A stretch of DNA of 64,000 bases, from positions 1 through 64,000 of the forward strand of contig JARKNX010000097.1 of NCBI GenBank assembly GCA_029976025.1, in the 5' to 3' direction. The position numbers and the translations under genes are program-made. Origin of the DNA: Aggregatilineales bacterium (GTDB lineage Bacteria > Chloroflexota > Anaerolineae > Aggregatilineales > Ch27). Shown here piece by piece: positions 14,848-23,652 of the stretch. Numbering within the stretch: position 1 is the stretch's first letter; each line of letters begins with the position of its first letter. The notes under the pieces were generated by a model. It made no database searches. It worked only from the letters and a program-made list of their open reading frames with translations, and was not told the origin of the DNA.

Positions 14848-16176
14848 ATGTCGGAAATCATGCAACCGCGCCAGCCCAAAGGGATGCGCGACTTCCTGCC
14901 CGATGATCTGCTCAAGCGGCAGTACGTATTTGATACAGTTATTGATGTGTTTGAGACATTTGGCTTCGAGCCGCTGCAGACGCCGGCGCTGGAACTGCGC
15001 CAGACGCTGCATGGCAACCTTGGCGAAGAAGCCGAGAAACAAATCTTTTATGCCCAGCATCCGCAGGGCAAAGAAGAACTCGCCCTGCGTTACGATCTGA
15101 CCGTGCCGCTGGCGCGGGTGGTGGCTCAGTACGAAGGGCGGATCACGATGCCCTTTAAGCGCTACCATATCGCGCCAGTCTGGCGGTCGGAGCGCCCACA
15201 GCGCGGGCGCTACCGCGAGTTTTATCAGTGTGACGCTGACATTGTCGGGGTGCCGTCGATGGCGGCGGACGCCGAAATTATCAGCCTGGTGGTGATGGCG
15301 TTGCGACGGCTGGGCTTCCGGGACTTTCAGGTGCAGATCAACAACCGCAAGATTCTGATCGGCATCGGCGAATATGTAGGCGTGCCGGAGGCGCTGCGCG
15401 GCGGCCTGTACCGCAGCATTGATAAGCTGGACAAGATCGGCGCGGACGGCGTCCGCCGCGAGCTGGCCGAGAACGGCCTCTCGCCGGAGATGGTAGATCG
15501 GATGATGGGCCTGCTGGCGATGCGAGCGGGCGGGCTGGATGGTATGCGGGATTTGCGCGCCGAGCTTGGCGATGTGCCCGCCATCGTAGAAGGGGTGGGT
15601 GAGCTGCTGGAGCTGGCCGGGCATCTGGAATCGTTCGGCGTGCCGGCGTCCAGCTTCGCATTCGATATGGCTATGGTGCGCGGCCTGGGCTACTACACCG
15701 GTCCGGTGTTCGAGACGATCATCACTGAGCCGAATCTGGGCAGCGTGACCGGTGGCGGGCGTTACGATGGCCTGATCGGCATGTTCCGCAAGCACAGCCT
15801 GCCTACAACCGGCACTTCGCTGGGCATCGAGCGGATCATCGATCTCATGGATGAGCTGGCGCTCTACCCGCCGGGGCTGAATCGGACGGTGGTGCAAGTG
15901 CTGGTGACCGTGTTCGACGAAGCGACTCGCCCGGCTTCGCAGCGCCTGACCAGCCTGCTCCGCCAGGCTGGCATCCGCACCGAGGTAATGCTGGAGGAGC
16001 GCAAGATCGGCAAGCAGGCGGCCCACGCCGATCGCAAGGGCATCCCGATAGCGGCCTTCCTGGGGCCGGAAGAAATTGCCGCCGGGACGGTGACGCTCAA
16101 GCGGCTGCGCGATGGTGAATCGCGCAATGTCCCCCTGGCGCAGGTGGCGGAGGGTGTGCGCCTGTTGCTGGACTGA
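14848..16176 (+). CDS. hisS: Histidyl-tRNA synthetase
   Basis: A 442-residue class II aminoacyl-tRNA synthetase that charges tRNA-His. Motif 1 has FEPLQTPALE, motif 2 is YHIAPVWRSERPQRGRYREF, the histidine-specific loop is GLGYYTGPVFE and motif 3 contains GGGRYDGL and LGIERI. The C-terminal anticodon-binding domain is at about 345-440. AAGGAG precedes two in-frame ATGs, at 14842 (3-base spacing) and 14848 (9-base spacing); the second is preferred. The frame is open back to 14773, but that part overlaps the attenuator. Expression is expected to be controlled by the leader peptide and terminator. Confidence 0.96.
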   Translation: MSEIMQPRQPKGMRDFLPDDLLKRQYVFDTVIDVFETFGFEPLQTPALELRQTLHGNLGEEAEKQIFYAQHPQGKEELALRYDLTVPLARVVAQYEGRITMPFKRYHIAPVWRSERPQRGRYREFYQCDADIVGVPSMAADAEIISLVVMALRRLGFRDFQVQINNRKILIGIGEYVGVPEALRGGLYRSIDKLDKIGADGVRRELAENGLSPEMVDRMMGLLAMRAGGLDGMRDLRAELGDVPAIVEGVGELLELAGHLESFGVPASSFAFDMAMVRGLGYYTGPVFETIITEPNLGSVTGGGRYDGLIGMFRKHSLPTTGTSLGIERIIDLMDELALYPPGLNRTVVQVLVTVFDEATRPASQRLTSLLRQAGIRTEVMLEERKIGKQAAHADRKGIPIAAFLGPEEIAAGTVTLKRLRDGESRNVPLAQVAEGVRLLLD

Positions 16177-16200
16177 GTCAGCGAAGGGCGCGAGCAGATC

Positions 16201-16225
16201 GGGCGGCGTGACAGGCCGCCCGTTT
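16201..16225. terminator. Terminator between hisS and the convergent minus-strand gene
   Basis: GGGCGGC (16201-16207) pairs with GCCGCCC (16215-16221) around GTGACAG, followed by GTTT. It can serve hisS and, by its symmetry, perhaps the minus-strand unit ending at 16231. Confidence 0.6.
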
Positions 16226-16230
16226 CTGGC

Positions 16231-16638
16231 TCAGGAGGCGGCCAATGGCGCGATGCTGCCGGTCACCCGCAGCGGCGTCGGCATGGTGCAATAGTCGGGG
16301 ATTGCCGCCTCCAGAATATGCAGGCCGGTCTGCATCAGCCGTGCCTGCAACTGAATGGCGAAATCCAGATTCTTGCCCTCCTGGAGCGTGAACGGGCGCG
16401 GTGGCAGGACGGCCAGCGCACCGCCCAGATCGGCGCTGTGCAGGAGCCGCATGTGCAGCTCGTAGCGGCCCGCCGGCCCCATGATCTGGATGAAAGCGGT
16501 GAACTGCACCAGGACCGGCAGCTCTTTGACCCGGATCTCGCTGAACGGCTGCAGGATCCAGCCGCCGGTCTGCCGATCTTCCCGGGCTGAGCGGCACAGA
16601 AGCAGGCTGTAAATCTGTGGCTTGAGTTGAAATTCCAT
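16231..16638 (-). CDS. Conserved hypothetical protein, DUF6941-like
   Basis: A 135-residue protein with no signal peptide or membrane segment. The start MEFQLKPQIYSLLLC and the alternating beta-strand pattern (ELPVLVQFTAFIQIMG, GRYELHMRLLH, LDFAIQLQARLMQTGLHILEAAI) resemble the small DUF6941 family, which I recall only by its N-terminal signature. A compact beta-sandwich is likely. It lies 12 bases downstream of the FG-GAP-like lipoprotein gene on the same strand, so the two are probably one transcript. The function is unknown. Confidence 0.7.
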   Translation of the reverse strand: MEFQLKPQIYSLLLCRSAREDRQTGGWILQPFSEIRVKELPVLVQFTAFIQIMGPAGRYELHMRLLHSADLGGALAVLPPRPFTLQEGKNLDFAIQLQARLMQTGLHILEAAIPDYCTMPTPLRVTGSIAPLAAS

Positions 16639-16650
16639 GATTGTCCCCGC

Positions 16651-18072
16651 CTAAAATGGACACAGGTCCTGTACAGTGTAATTAGCCAGCGTGGGGCCGA
16701 AGTAATTCGGATCGGCCAGATATTCATACGTGCGCGCGAGATCGGGCGCGCTGGCTTCCTCGCGGACCAGCTCGCAGGCCAGCGCCAGCGCGTTCTGGCC
16801 GGTGCCGCCCTGGCTGCTCTCCAGAAATCGACTCAGGAAGCGGGTCGCCAGCAGCGTGTAGTAAGAAGGTGGATCGTCCACGCGGTAGGGGAGGGCGGCC
16901 TGCATCTCAGCGAGCATCATCTGTGCGAACCCGTTTCGCAGCGCCGTATGCGCCAGCACCAGCCGGTAGCGCGCGTATGCCTTGAGCATCTGTTCTTCAA
17001 AAAGCTGGCTGTCCTCCCCGGGGAAGATGCCGCCCCAGGGGATTAGCTCCGGATAGGTGGCGTTATTGCTGCCGGCCTGGCCGGGGGGTGCCGGCTCGCC
17101 TTCGTGAATGACCGAGTTATACAGGGCGACCGCTTCCTCCAGGTTGCCGACGCGCAGCCGGGCGTCAGCGTCGCGCAGGACATGGATCAGGTAGCTGGAA
17201 GGCGGCTGCTGCATCGAGACATAGACGTACTGATCGTTGCGCCAGGCCCAGGTATGGCGGGCCGGGCGCTGCGGGCCTGCTTCGCGCTGGAGGATAGCGC
17301 CTTCCTGAATGATGACATTCTTGAGGTGCGGGTTGCCGGTATCGCCCAGCTCCAGGCCAGCAAAAGGCAGCCCGCGAATCGGGTTGCCGCTGTCGTCCCG
17401 GTAGATGTACAGCCGGGAGAAAGGCTCGCTGAGGGCGCGCATGGTGCCCCGGTTCTGGTCCCAGGACATGATGTACGGCTCGCGGAAGCAGGCCAGCCGG
17501 GTACACTGCTCAACCGTGAACACCAGGTCCGGCAGGCCGTCATTGGTGATATCCTGAACGATCTGAACCTGCGGCATGCCCAGGGCGGAATTCGGCGCGG
17601 AGGCATAGCCATACAGCACGCTGTAGGGCTGGTCAGCGCCGCGACAGCCCAGGATCAGGAGCTGGCCCGGCTGCTGGGGGGACGCGCTGGCGGTCGGGTA
17701 ATGGAAGCTGACCAGGATGTCGTAGAAGCCATCCTGGTCAAAGTCGTAATCGTCGCTGATGATCCCGCCGGGGTTGCCTAACCCGGCCGGCTGCCCCAGG
17801 ACACCCCACTGGCGCATAGCCTCCCGCAGGGCATCCGGCGAGCCGCCGCTGGAGAGAAAAGCCTGGATGGCGTTCTGGTAAGCAGTTGGATCGGGGGGTA
17901 TGCCGACCGGCAGGGGAATATCCCGGTACTCGCGACAGAGACGTGGCAGCGGCGTGCTGGTCGGGAGGGCGGTCGGCTGCGGCTGCATGTTGCAGGCAAG
18001 CGCGGTTGTGGCGGCCAGAGCCGCCAGCCAGGCGAGGGTCAGCCATGATCGCGCCAACAGTCGGTTTACCAT
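16651..18072 (-). CDS. Lipoprotein with FG-GAP-like repeats
   Basis: A 473-residue predicted lipoprotein. A signal segment (WLTLAWLAALAATTA) is followed by the lipobox LAC near residue 27 and a Pro/Thr-rich linker. Two calcium-type FG-GAP-like motifs are seen (DYDFDQDGFYDILV near 108 and DITNDGLPDLVFTV near 175), as in beta-propeller repeats. The C-terminal half is helical, with ADARLRVGNLEEAVALYNSVI resembling a TPR. The start is put at ATG 18072 because a TATAAT box at 18116-18111 places the transcription start near 18104, leaving no room for the upstream ATG at 18102; AAGGA precedes 18072. It is exported and membrane-anchored; the ligand is unknown. Confidence 0.75.
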   Translation of the reverse strand: MVNRLLARSWLTLAWLAALAATTALACNMQPQPTALPTSTPLPRLCREYRDIPLPVGIPPDPTAYQNAIQAFLSSGGSPDALREAMRQWGVLGQPAGLGNPGGIISDDYDFDQDGFYDILVSFHYPTASASPQQPGQLLILGCRGADQPYSVLYGYASAPNSALGMPQVQIVQDITNDGLPDLVFTVEQCTRLACFREPYIMSWDQNRGTMRALSEPFSRLYIYRDDSGNPIRGLPFAGLELGDTGNPHLKNVIIQEGAILQREAGPQRPARHTWAWRNDQYVYVSMQQPPSSYLIHVLRDADARLRVGNLEEAVALYNSVIHEGEPAPPGQAGSNNATYPELIPWGGIFPGEDSQLFEEQMLKAYARYRLVLAHTALRNGFAQMMLAEMQAALPYRVDDPPSYYTLLATRFLSRFLESSQGGTGQNALALACELVREEASAPDLARTYEYLADPNYFGPTLANYTVQDLCPF

Positions 18073-18110
18073 GCCCAGGGGTCCTTCTCTGACCGCCGAC
18101 ATCCGCTCTC

Positions 18111-18116
18111 ATTATA
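18111..18116 (-). promoter_or_regulatory. -10 box of the FG-GAP lipoprotein gene
   Basis: A perfect TATAAT on the minus strand lies six bases beyond the DUF1015 gene end. No good -35 element is present at 17 bases, so strength is uncertain. It decides the start of the lipoprotein gene. Confidence 0.5.
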
Positions 18117-18121
18117 GCCGA

Positions 18122-19459
18122 TCAGGCCAGAGCCGATTCCTCCCCCAGGCGCTCCGTCGCGCCGACCGGGAACATGACCAGCCCGGAAATGACTTTAGGA
18201 TAAAAGTCCGTGCTTTTTTGCGGCATCTTTTCGCCGCGCCCGGCGACGGCCTTGATCTGCGCCATTGTTGTCGGGCTGAGGAAGAAAACGAAGGCGCTGC
18301 GCCCCTCATCCACGTTTGTTACCGGCTCCTGCGGGTCGCGGTAGTAATGAATGAGCGACTTTTCCTCAACGCCCTCCGTCGGGAGGCCGACCACCTGCTC
18401 CAGCAGGATGCGGTGCAGGACGCTCACGGCCAGGTCCTTCCAGGCGCGCGACCGGTCGCCGGGGATCAGCCGGTCAATCAGGGCTTCGTCCCTGAGCGCC
18501 AGCGTATGGAAGCCAACTTCCGGCCCGCCGTAGAAGCCGAAGGTGTGCCCGCCGGCCCCGGCGTTGACCGCCGCCAGACACTCCGCCAGATCGGCCGCTG
18601 GCTGCACTGCGAAGTATGCCGCAGCGCGCGCCAGGACTTCACGGGGCGGTATGGCCGTGAAATGGCGGATCTCACGGTGGGTGGGCAGCACGACCAGCCC
18701 CGGATCGTCCATGCTGACCAGCATCACGCCGGTGTGGTTGAGCGCGGCAGTCGCTGGCAGATCGGGGTGGAGCGCGCGCTGCTGACGGCGGTAGGTGAGC
18801 GCCGTCTCATAGCGATGGTGGCCGTCGGCGATAATCAGACCGCGCATGGGGGCCATGACAGCCTGGATTTCCGCGATAGTTTCCGGCTGCGTGATGACCC
18901 AGACCCGCTGCCGGACCTGATTTTCAAGCCGCTCGACCGCGTCAATATCGGGTTTTCGCCCGGCGATTGCCCGACGCACCAGGGCGTTCACCCGATTTTC
19001 CGGATCGGGATAGAGCAGGAACACCTGCTCCGGGTTGACGCTGAGCGCATTCATGAGGCGGAGCCGATCCTGTTTGGGGCCGCTGAAGGTGCGCTCATGA
19101 GGGAGCACGATCCCTTCTTCGAATTCGGCCAGTTCCAGGGCGGCAATCAGCCCCAGCCGGGTGAAGGTACGCCCGTCAATGGTGAAGGTTTGTTCGTAGG
19201 CGTAAAAGGCGGGCTGGTCCTCGCGGATCAGGATGCCTTTCGCCAGCCACTGATCGTAGTTCCGCCGCGCGCGGCTGTAGCTGCTCCCGCCTTCGTCACG
19301 GTCGAGGGTGATGCCCGTGATGTTGTAGGGACTCAGGCTGGCGTACTCCCGCTCCAGCTCCGGGCTGATCCGGTCATAAGGCTGGCTGATCACGACATCC
19401 ATGCGCTCGAAGCGGTCCGGGGCGTAGCGCACCCCGCGAAACGGTCTGACAGTAGCCAT
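18122..19459 (-). CDS. DUF1015 family protein
   Basis: A 445-residue cytosolic protein with the DUF1015 hallmarks: VRPFRGVRYAP at the start, VISQPYDRISPE near 23, IADGHHRYETALTYR near 215, and the C-terminal ALIDRLIPGD segment. The HHRYET motif is reminiscent of ParB/sulfiredoxin-like nucleotide-binding folds, but no activity is established for this family that I can recall. The ATG at 19459 is chosen because GGAGG lies seven bases upstream; the frame extends 34 codons further without a ribosome site. It lies downstream of lpd on the same strand, with a strong hairpin between them. Confidence 0.85.
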   Translation of the reverse strand: MATVRPFRGVRYAPDRFERMDVVISQPYDRISPELEREYASLSPYNITGITLDRDEGGSSYSRARRNYDQWLAKGILIREDQPAFYAYEQTFTIDGRTFTRLGLIAALELAEFEEGIVLPHERTFSGPKQDRLRLMNALSVNPEQVFLLYPDPENRVNALVRRAIAGRKPDIDAVERLENQVRQRVWVITQPETIAEIQAVMAPMRGLIIADGHHRYETALTYRRQQRALHPDLPATAALNHTGVMLVSMDDPGLVVLPTHREIRHFTAIPPREVLARAAAYFAVQPAADLAECLAAVNAGAGGHTFGFYGGPEVGFHTLALRDEALIDRLIPGDRSRAWKDLAVSVLHRILLEQVVGLPTEGVEEKSLIHYYRDPQEPVTNVDEGRSAFVFFLSPTTMAQIKAVAGRGEKMPQKSTDFYPKVISGLVMFPVGATERLGEESALA

Positions 19460-19510
19460 GCGTATCCTCCACAGCCACACGGGCGATTGAACAGCAGAAT
19501 GCTCACGAAA

Positions 19511-19559
19511 GGCCGCCGGGATTGTATGGCGCCGTGCTGGCGGCACAACCCCGGCGGCC
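19511..19559 (-). terminator. Long GC hairpin between lpd and the DUF1015 gene
   Basis: GGCCGCCGGG (19511-19520) pairs with CCCGGCGGCC (19550-19559), and the 29-base loop itself contains GTGC/GCAC. On the minus strand it is followed by TTTCG, a poor T-run, so it may only weaken read-through from lpd. Confidence 0.5.
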
Positions 19560-19582
19560 AAAGTCCGCCCGCAGGGGCCAGA

Positions 19583-20983
19583 TCAGATGTGGATAGGCGA
19601 GCCTAGCAGGCCGTGCGCGACTTCCATCAACGCCTCGGACATCGTCGGGTGGGCGTGGACGTTACGGGCGATCTCCTCCGCCGTCAGCTCGGCGTACTGG
19701 GCCAGCGTCAGCTCCGGCAGCAGCTCGGTCACGCCGGCGCCGATCAGGTGCCCGCCCAGAATCTCGCCGTATTTGCTGTCGCTGATCAACTTGACGAAGC
19801 CCTCTTTCTCCCCCAGGCCGAGCGCCTTGCCGTTGGCCTGCCAGGGGAACTTGCTGACTTTCACATCATAGCCGGCCGCTATCGCCTGCTGCTCGGTGTA
19901 CCCGAAGGAGGCGATCTGCGGATTGCAATATGTGCAGCGCGGCATCATGTGATAATTGAGGGTGATAGTGGGGTGGCCAGCGATGACTTCGGCAGCGATG
20001 ATCCCCATGGCTGAGGCGACGTGGGCCAGCATCAGCTTGCCGGTCACATCGCCGATGGCGTAGACGCCGGGGACGTTCGTCTGCATCTTCTCATTAATGG
20101 CGATGAAGCCTTTTTCGTCCAGGGCGACGCCGGTGTGCTCCAGCCCGTAACCTTCTGTCCGGGGTCTGACGCCGATCGCCTGCATGAGCTTCTCGGCTTC
20201 CAGGACCTGCGTCTGTCCATCCGGCATTGTTACGGTAACCCGGACCCCATCCGGCTTTTCTTCAACGCCATCCACTCGCGTGCCGGTCAGGGACTGGATG
20301 CCCATCCGCTTGTAGGCTTTTTCCAGCTCTTTAGAGATTTCTTCGTCTTCAGTGGGGATCAGATACGGCGCGTACTCCACCAGGGTGACCTGCACGCCGT
20401 AGTTGTGCATGACGTAGGCGAATTCCAGGCCGATGGCGCTGGCCCCGGCGATGATGATGCTCTTCGGCAGGGTATCGCTGAGGATGGCTTCATGGTAGGT
20501 GATTACGCGCTCGCTGATCTGCGTGCCGGGCAGCAGCCGTGTCACGGCGCCGGCAGCGATAATCACGTTCTTGCCGGTCAGGGTTTGCGTGCTCCCATCC
20601 GCCAGACTGACCTCAATCGTGCTGGCATCCTTGAAGGTTCCCCAGCCGTTGTAGGTGTCGATCTGGTTCTTCTTCATCAGGAACTGCACGCCCTTCACCA
20701 GCCGGTCGGCAGTCTGCCGGCTGCGCTTGAAGGCGGCCGCATAGTCCAGTTGCAGGTTATCGAAGCTGAAGCCGAACTCTTTGGCCCGATGCTGGAGGAT
20801 ATGCGCCAGTTCGGCGTTATGCAGCAGCGCTTTGGAGGGGATGCAGCCCACATTCAGGCATACGCCGCCCCACCACTGCTTTTCCACAACGGCCACTTTG
20901 AGGCCAAGCTGCGACGCGCGAATGGCGGCCACATATCCACCAGGGCCAGCACCCAGCACCACAATATCGTATGATTCTGTCAT
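19583..20983 (-). CDS. lpdA: Dihydrolipoyl dehydrogenase (E3)
   Basis: A 466-residue FAD flavoprotein that reoxidises dihydrolipoamide with NAD+ in 2-oxoacid dehydrogenase or glycine-cleavage complexes. It has the FAD motif [15 protein letters not shown] (9-23), the redox disulfide CLNVGC (about 43-48), the NAD-binding [17 protein letters not shown] near 178, the second FAD motif VYAIGDVTG near 310, and the dimer-interface [10 protein letters not shown] near the C terminus with the catalytic His. NAD-binding AGASAIG differs from the usual GGGxIG by Ala/Ser substitutions but keeps its spacing. No E1 or E2 genes lie nearby, so the partner complex is elsewhere. Confidence 0.95.
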   Translation of the reverse strand: MTESYDIVVLGAGPGGYVAAIRASQLGLKVAVVEKQWWGGVCLNVGCIPSKALLHNAELAHILQHRAKEFGFSFDNLQLDYAAAFKRSRQTADRLVKGVQFLMKKNQIDTYNGWGTFKDASTIEVSLADGSTQTLTGKNVIIAAGAVTRLLPGTQISERVITYHEAILSDTLPKSIIIAGASAIGLEFAYVMHNYGVQVTLVEYAPYLIPTEDEEISKELEKAYKRMGIQSLTGTRVDGVEEKPDGVRVTVTMPDGQTQVLEAEKLMQAIGVRPRTEGYGLEHTGVALDEKGFIAINEKMQTNVPGVYAIGDVTGKLMLAHVASAMGIIAAEVIAGHPTITLNYHMMPRCTYCNPQIASFGYTEQQAIAAGYDVKVSKFPWQANGKALGLGEKEGFVKLISDSKYGEILGGHLIGAGVTELLPELTLAQYAELTAEEIARNVHAHPTMSEALMEVAHGLLGSPIHI

Positions 20984-21101
20984 GAGTTTCTCCGTTCAAC
21001 CGGGAAGTCTGTAGAATTTAATTCCGGTAGAAGTGTAGCGTGTTTGAGATTGCCCCTCAACTGCGCTGTACAGGGCGATTCCCGGCCTGATTATAAGCTG
21101 T

Positions 21102-21743
21102 TCATCCCGCGGGAATCCACAGGGTGAAATTGTCCACATAGACCCGGACCGGGTCCCCGGCGCCGTCCAGCGCGACGAGGCCCGGCGGCAGCGGCTCCGG
21201 CGCCGGGTCGGTGACTGCGAGCCGCTCGACGCCATCGACGGCCAGATGCAGCGCACTCCCGATGGCGGAAAGGCGCACGGTATGCCAGTCCGGGCCGCCG
21301 GCCTCAGGCTGGACCTGGCCCAGCAGATCGGCGTTGCGGTACAGCCGGACGCCGCCGGCAGGGTCGATCAGAACGGCGTAGCTCCCCGCCGGGCTGTAGC
21401 GGACATACAGGCGGCCTTCTCCGGCTTCGACGCGGAACCGCGCTTCGACGATCACGTCGCTGTATTCCCCGCCGCCAAACCGGGTGGGATCGCCTCCTTC
21501 AGTGACAAGCAGGGCTGCGCTGCCGCCGCCGGGGATTGGAGCATGTGCCCAGCCGTGCCCCAGCCACCAGTCAAGCGAAAATGTCTCGAAATCATCGTTG
21601 ACTATCGCGGTCAGGGACGGCTCGACCGGGGCAGGGGGCGGCAAATGGGTGATGATCGCCGAGGCGGCGACCACAATGATAATCGGGATAAAGAGGAGCG
21701 CGGCAATCAACCTCATCAGGCCGGGCGTAATTTTTCCGCTCAC
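21102..21743 (-). CDS. Membrane-anchored beta-sandwich protein (LamG/DUF1080-like)
   Basis: A 213-residue protein with one N-terminal membrane helix (LIAALLFIPIIIVVAASAIITHL) followed by an outside-facing domain. The domain resembles LamG or DUF1080-type jelly rolls: NDDFETFSLDWWLGHGWAHA, ARFRVEAGEGRLYVRYSPAGSYAVLI, and WHTVRLSAIGSALHLAVDG. The GTG at 21743 is chosen because it lies one base after the upstream gene stop and leads straight into the membrane helix. It is coupled to the kinase-like gene upstream. Carbohydrate binding is common for this fold, but no specific ligand can be predicted. Confidence 0.7.
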   Translation of the reverse strand: MSGKITPGLMRLIAALLFIPIIIVVAASAIITHLPPPAPVEPSLTAIVNDDFETFSLDWWLGHGWAHAPIPGGGSAALLVTEGGDPTRFGGGEYSDVIVEARFRVEAGEGRLYVRYSPAGSYAVLIDPAGGVRLYRNADLLGQVQPEAGGPDWHTVRLSAIGSALHLAVDGVERLAVTDPAPEPLPPGLVALDGAGDPVRVYVDNFTLWIPAG

Positions 21744-21744
21744 G

Positions 21745-22893
21745 TTATCGTCGGCCTGTGTCCGGCTCGCTGCTTCCGGGCTGTTTCGCCGGACTGTCAT
21801 CGGAAGGGGGATTATTGATTGAGATATCGCGCAGCGCCCTGGACCAGACGACGCGCGGCCGGGCGGGTTCGTCAGGCTCGGCTTCTTTGCCGACGGGCGG
21901 GATCGGGGGCGGGAACAGCAGTTGCCCGGCAGCCCTGGAATCGGGCCTGTCTGCTGCTTTCCCTTCAGGACGGACCTCCCCGGCTGGCTGTTCAGCGACG
22001 GCGTCATCGCTGATGTTCGCGGCAGTATCGCCATCAACGCCGGCTATAGCGTCGCCATCAGTCCTTATGATGGCGGCCTCGATTGCCCGCATTTCTGACG
22101 CCGAAAGGGGCTTCGTCTCTTCGTCTGGCGCTGTGCGCCGGCTCACAGAGATCAGAATTTCGTCTTCTGCAGAAGCGGCCATAGGCGGCGGCTGGGTCAC
22201 CTGTGGCATCCTGCGCGGCTCCGGGGGGCGCTGCCCGACGGCGTATACGAAAAACGCCATCTCGCAAAAGTGCTCCGTCCCCTGCAGATGAAGCTGACTG
22301 CCGCTGAGGGCGACGAAATCGTTAGCCAGGCGCAACTCGAAGGCGGAATCTTCCAGGCGCCAGTTGCCACTCAGACGGTTGATCAGATCGTCCAGGCTGG
22401 ATGCGCACGCCTGATCGCCGCGGCGGCCGTAGCGCACGCGGAACCATACGCCGTTGCCGGTGCTTTGAACAATCAGATGCACGTTAGGCCCCAGGGTATA
22501 AGCGGCGGAGTAGAGCAGCAGGAGCGCTTCCTGCAGCGCCTCGCGGCTGGATTCGAGGATGAGCTTTTCCCCAACATGCAGCGGATTGACCAGCTCCAAC
22601 TGGGAGGACAGCCAGTCCAGCAGCTCCTGGACATCAAAGGGGCGGATATGCTGGTGGGGGAGCAGCTCGCCCAATTTGTAGCGAATCAGGGCATGCCAGG
22701 CGTTGACCAGGTTGAGCACGCCCATCACTTCGCCCGTAGCGCGCTGCTGCCAGTATTCACGGGGCTTGTCGGCGGCAGAATCGAGATGCACGAGGCTGAC
22801 CGCGGCCAGGCCGGCATTGAGCGGCTCGATCAGCCGGCGCATCAGCAAGAACTGGAGCTGCCCGAGCGCTTCCCAGTCAGGTTCACGGTGCAT
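21745..22893 (-). CDS. Unknown protein, possible degenerate histidine-kinase-like module
   Basis: A 382-residue protein in two parts. Residues 1 to about 215 hold a helical hairpin (LGQLQFLLMRRLIEPLNAGLAAVSL, then TGEVMGVLNLVNAWHALIRYKLGE) and an alpha/beta segment (LILESSREALQEALLLLYSAA, FRVRYGRR, RLANDFVALSGSQL). The order resembles a kinase DHp plus ATPase core, but no phospho-acceptor His, N box or G boxes are evident. Residues of about 240-382 are low-complexity, acidic and Pro-rich, likely disordered. The ATG at 22893 follows GGAG by five bases. The stop is one base before the GTG of the membrane-anchored gene, so they are coupled. The function is unknown. Confidence 0.6.
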   Translation of the reverse strand: MHREPDWEALGQLQFLLMRRLIEPLNAGLAAVSLVHLDSAADKPREYWQQRATGEVMGVLNLVNAWHALIRYKLGELLPHQHIRPFDVQELLDWLSSQLELVNPLHVGEKLILESSREALQEALLLLYSAAYTLGPNVHLIVQSTGNGVWFRVRYGRRGDQACASSLDDLINRLSGNWRLEDSAFELRLANDFVALSGSQLHLQGTEHFCEMAFFVYAVGQRPPEPRRMPQVTQPPPMAASAEDEILISVSRRTAPDEETKPLSASEMRAIEAAIIRTDGDAIAGVDGDTAANISDDAVAEQPAGEVRPEGKAADRPDSRAAGQLLFPPPIPPVGKEAEPDEPARPRVVWSRALRDISINNPPSDDSPAKQPGSSEPDTGRR

Positions 22894-23030
22894 AACGACT
22901 CCACACGCCTGTTGCGATGACCGGCCCGTTACAGCCGGCCTCAGGGACGCAAAGCGAGACCCCCATCGCAGGTCGGGTCTCACAGAGTGGGCGGAGTGTA
23001 TCACCGGCCGCAGTGCAGAGCAAGGTCCGG

Positions 23031-23396
23031 CTAGGCGATCTCTTCCACAGGGGCGAACATCGGCGCTGCGGTCAGCGGCTTCGAGTCCAGCAGGCGCTGG
23101 TGGATATCGTTCAGGGCCTGCTCGTAGACGCGAATCAAATCGCGATCCGGCCCTTTGTAGCGGCGCAGCGTCTGGGCCGTGCAGGATTCGCAGCCACGCA
23201 TCGCCCGGTAACTGTCCGTCTCACAGGCCATGCAGCCGTTGAGGCGGATCATCATCAGGCAGAAAGCCAGGACCTCTTCATGCGATTCCGGGAGCGACAT
23301 CACCCGATCGATCAGTGCGCGCCACTCTGCGCCGCGCATGTCACGGAGTCGGGGGGTGACGTGGTGGGGATACAGCAGCTCATTTTGCGCGTACAT
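23031..23396 (-). CDS. Small cysteine-cluster protein of unknown function
   Basis: A 121-residue cytosolic protein. The core contains five Cys within about 30 residues (EVLAFCLMMIRLNGCMACETDSYRAMRGCESCTAQ), in a C-x8-C-x2-C-x10-C-x2-C pattern that could bind zinc or an iron-sulfur cluster. It is otherwise helical. The ATG at 23396 gives the start MYAQNELLYPHHVTPRLRD, with AAAGGA upstream; the frame extends further but that part is AT-rich intergenic DNA. It faces a divergent lipoprotein gene across an AT-rich region (23450-23490) that probably holds the promoters. I do not recognise the family. Confidence 0.65.
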   Translation of the reverse strand: MYAQNELLYPHHVTPRLRDMRGAEWRALIDRVMSLPESHEEVLAFCLMMIRLNGCMACETDSYRAMRGCESCTAQTLRRYKGPDRDLIRVYEQALNDIHQRLLDSKPLTAAPMFAPVEEIA

Positions 23397-23652
23397 CGAT
23401 CCGCAATCCTTTGGGGAACGGTAAAACAAACTCGCAGTAAGCCAGACCAAGAAACTAGAAACTATAAAATAGTAGAAAAAAGGCTGGTGCGGACGATCTG
23501 CTAATAGCATACGGGGCCTTGAAAGGGTTCCCTATAGCGCCTGGGTACTATCAAAGGTTAGAAAGCTGTTTGGCCGCGAGATAGATGCCAGCGCGGCCGG
23601 GGGCTTGTGAAGCGCGCAGGTCGGTGCTAGAGTGATCGAACCCGGACTGGTC

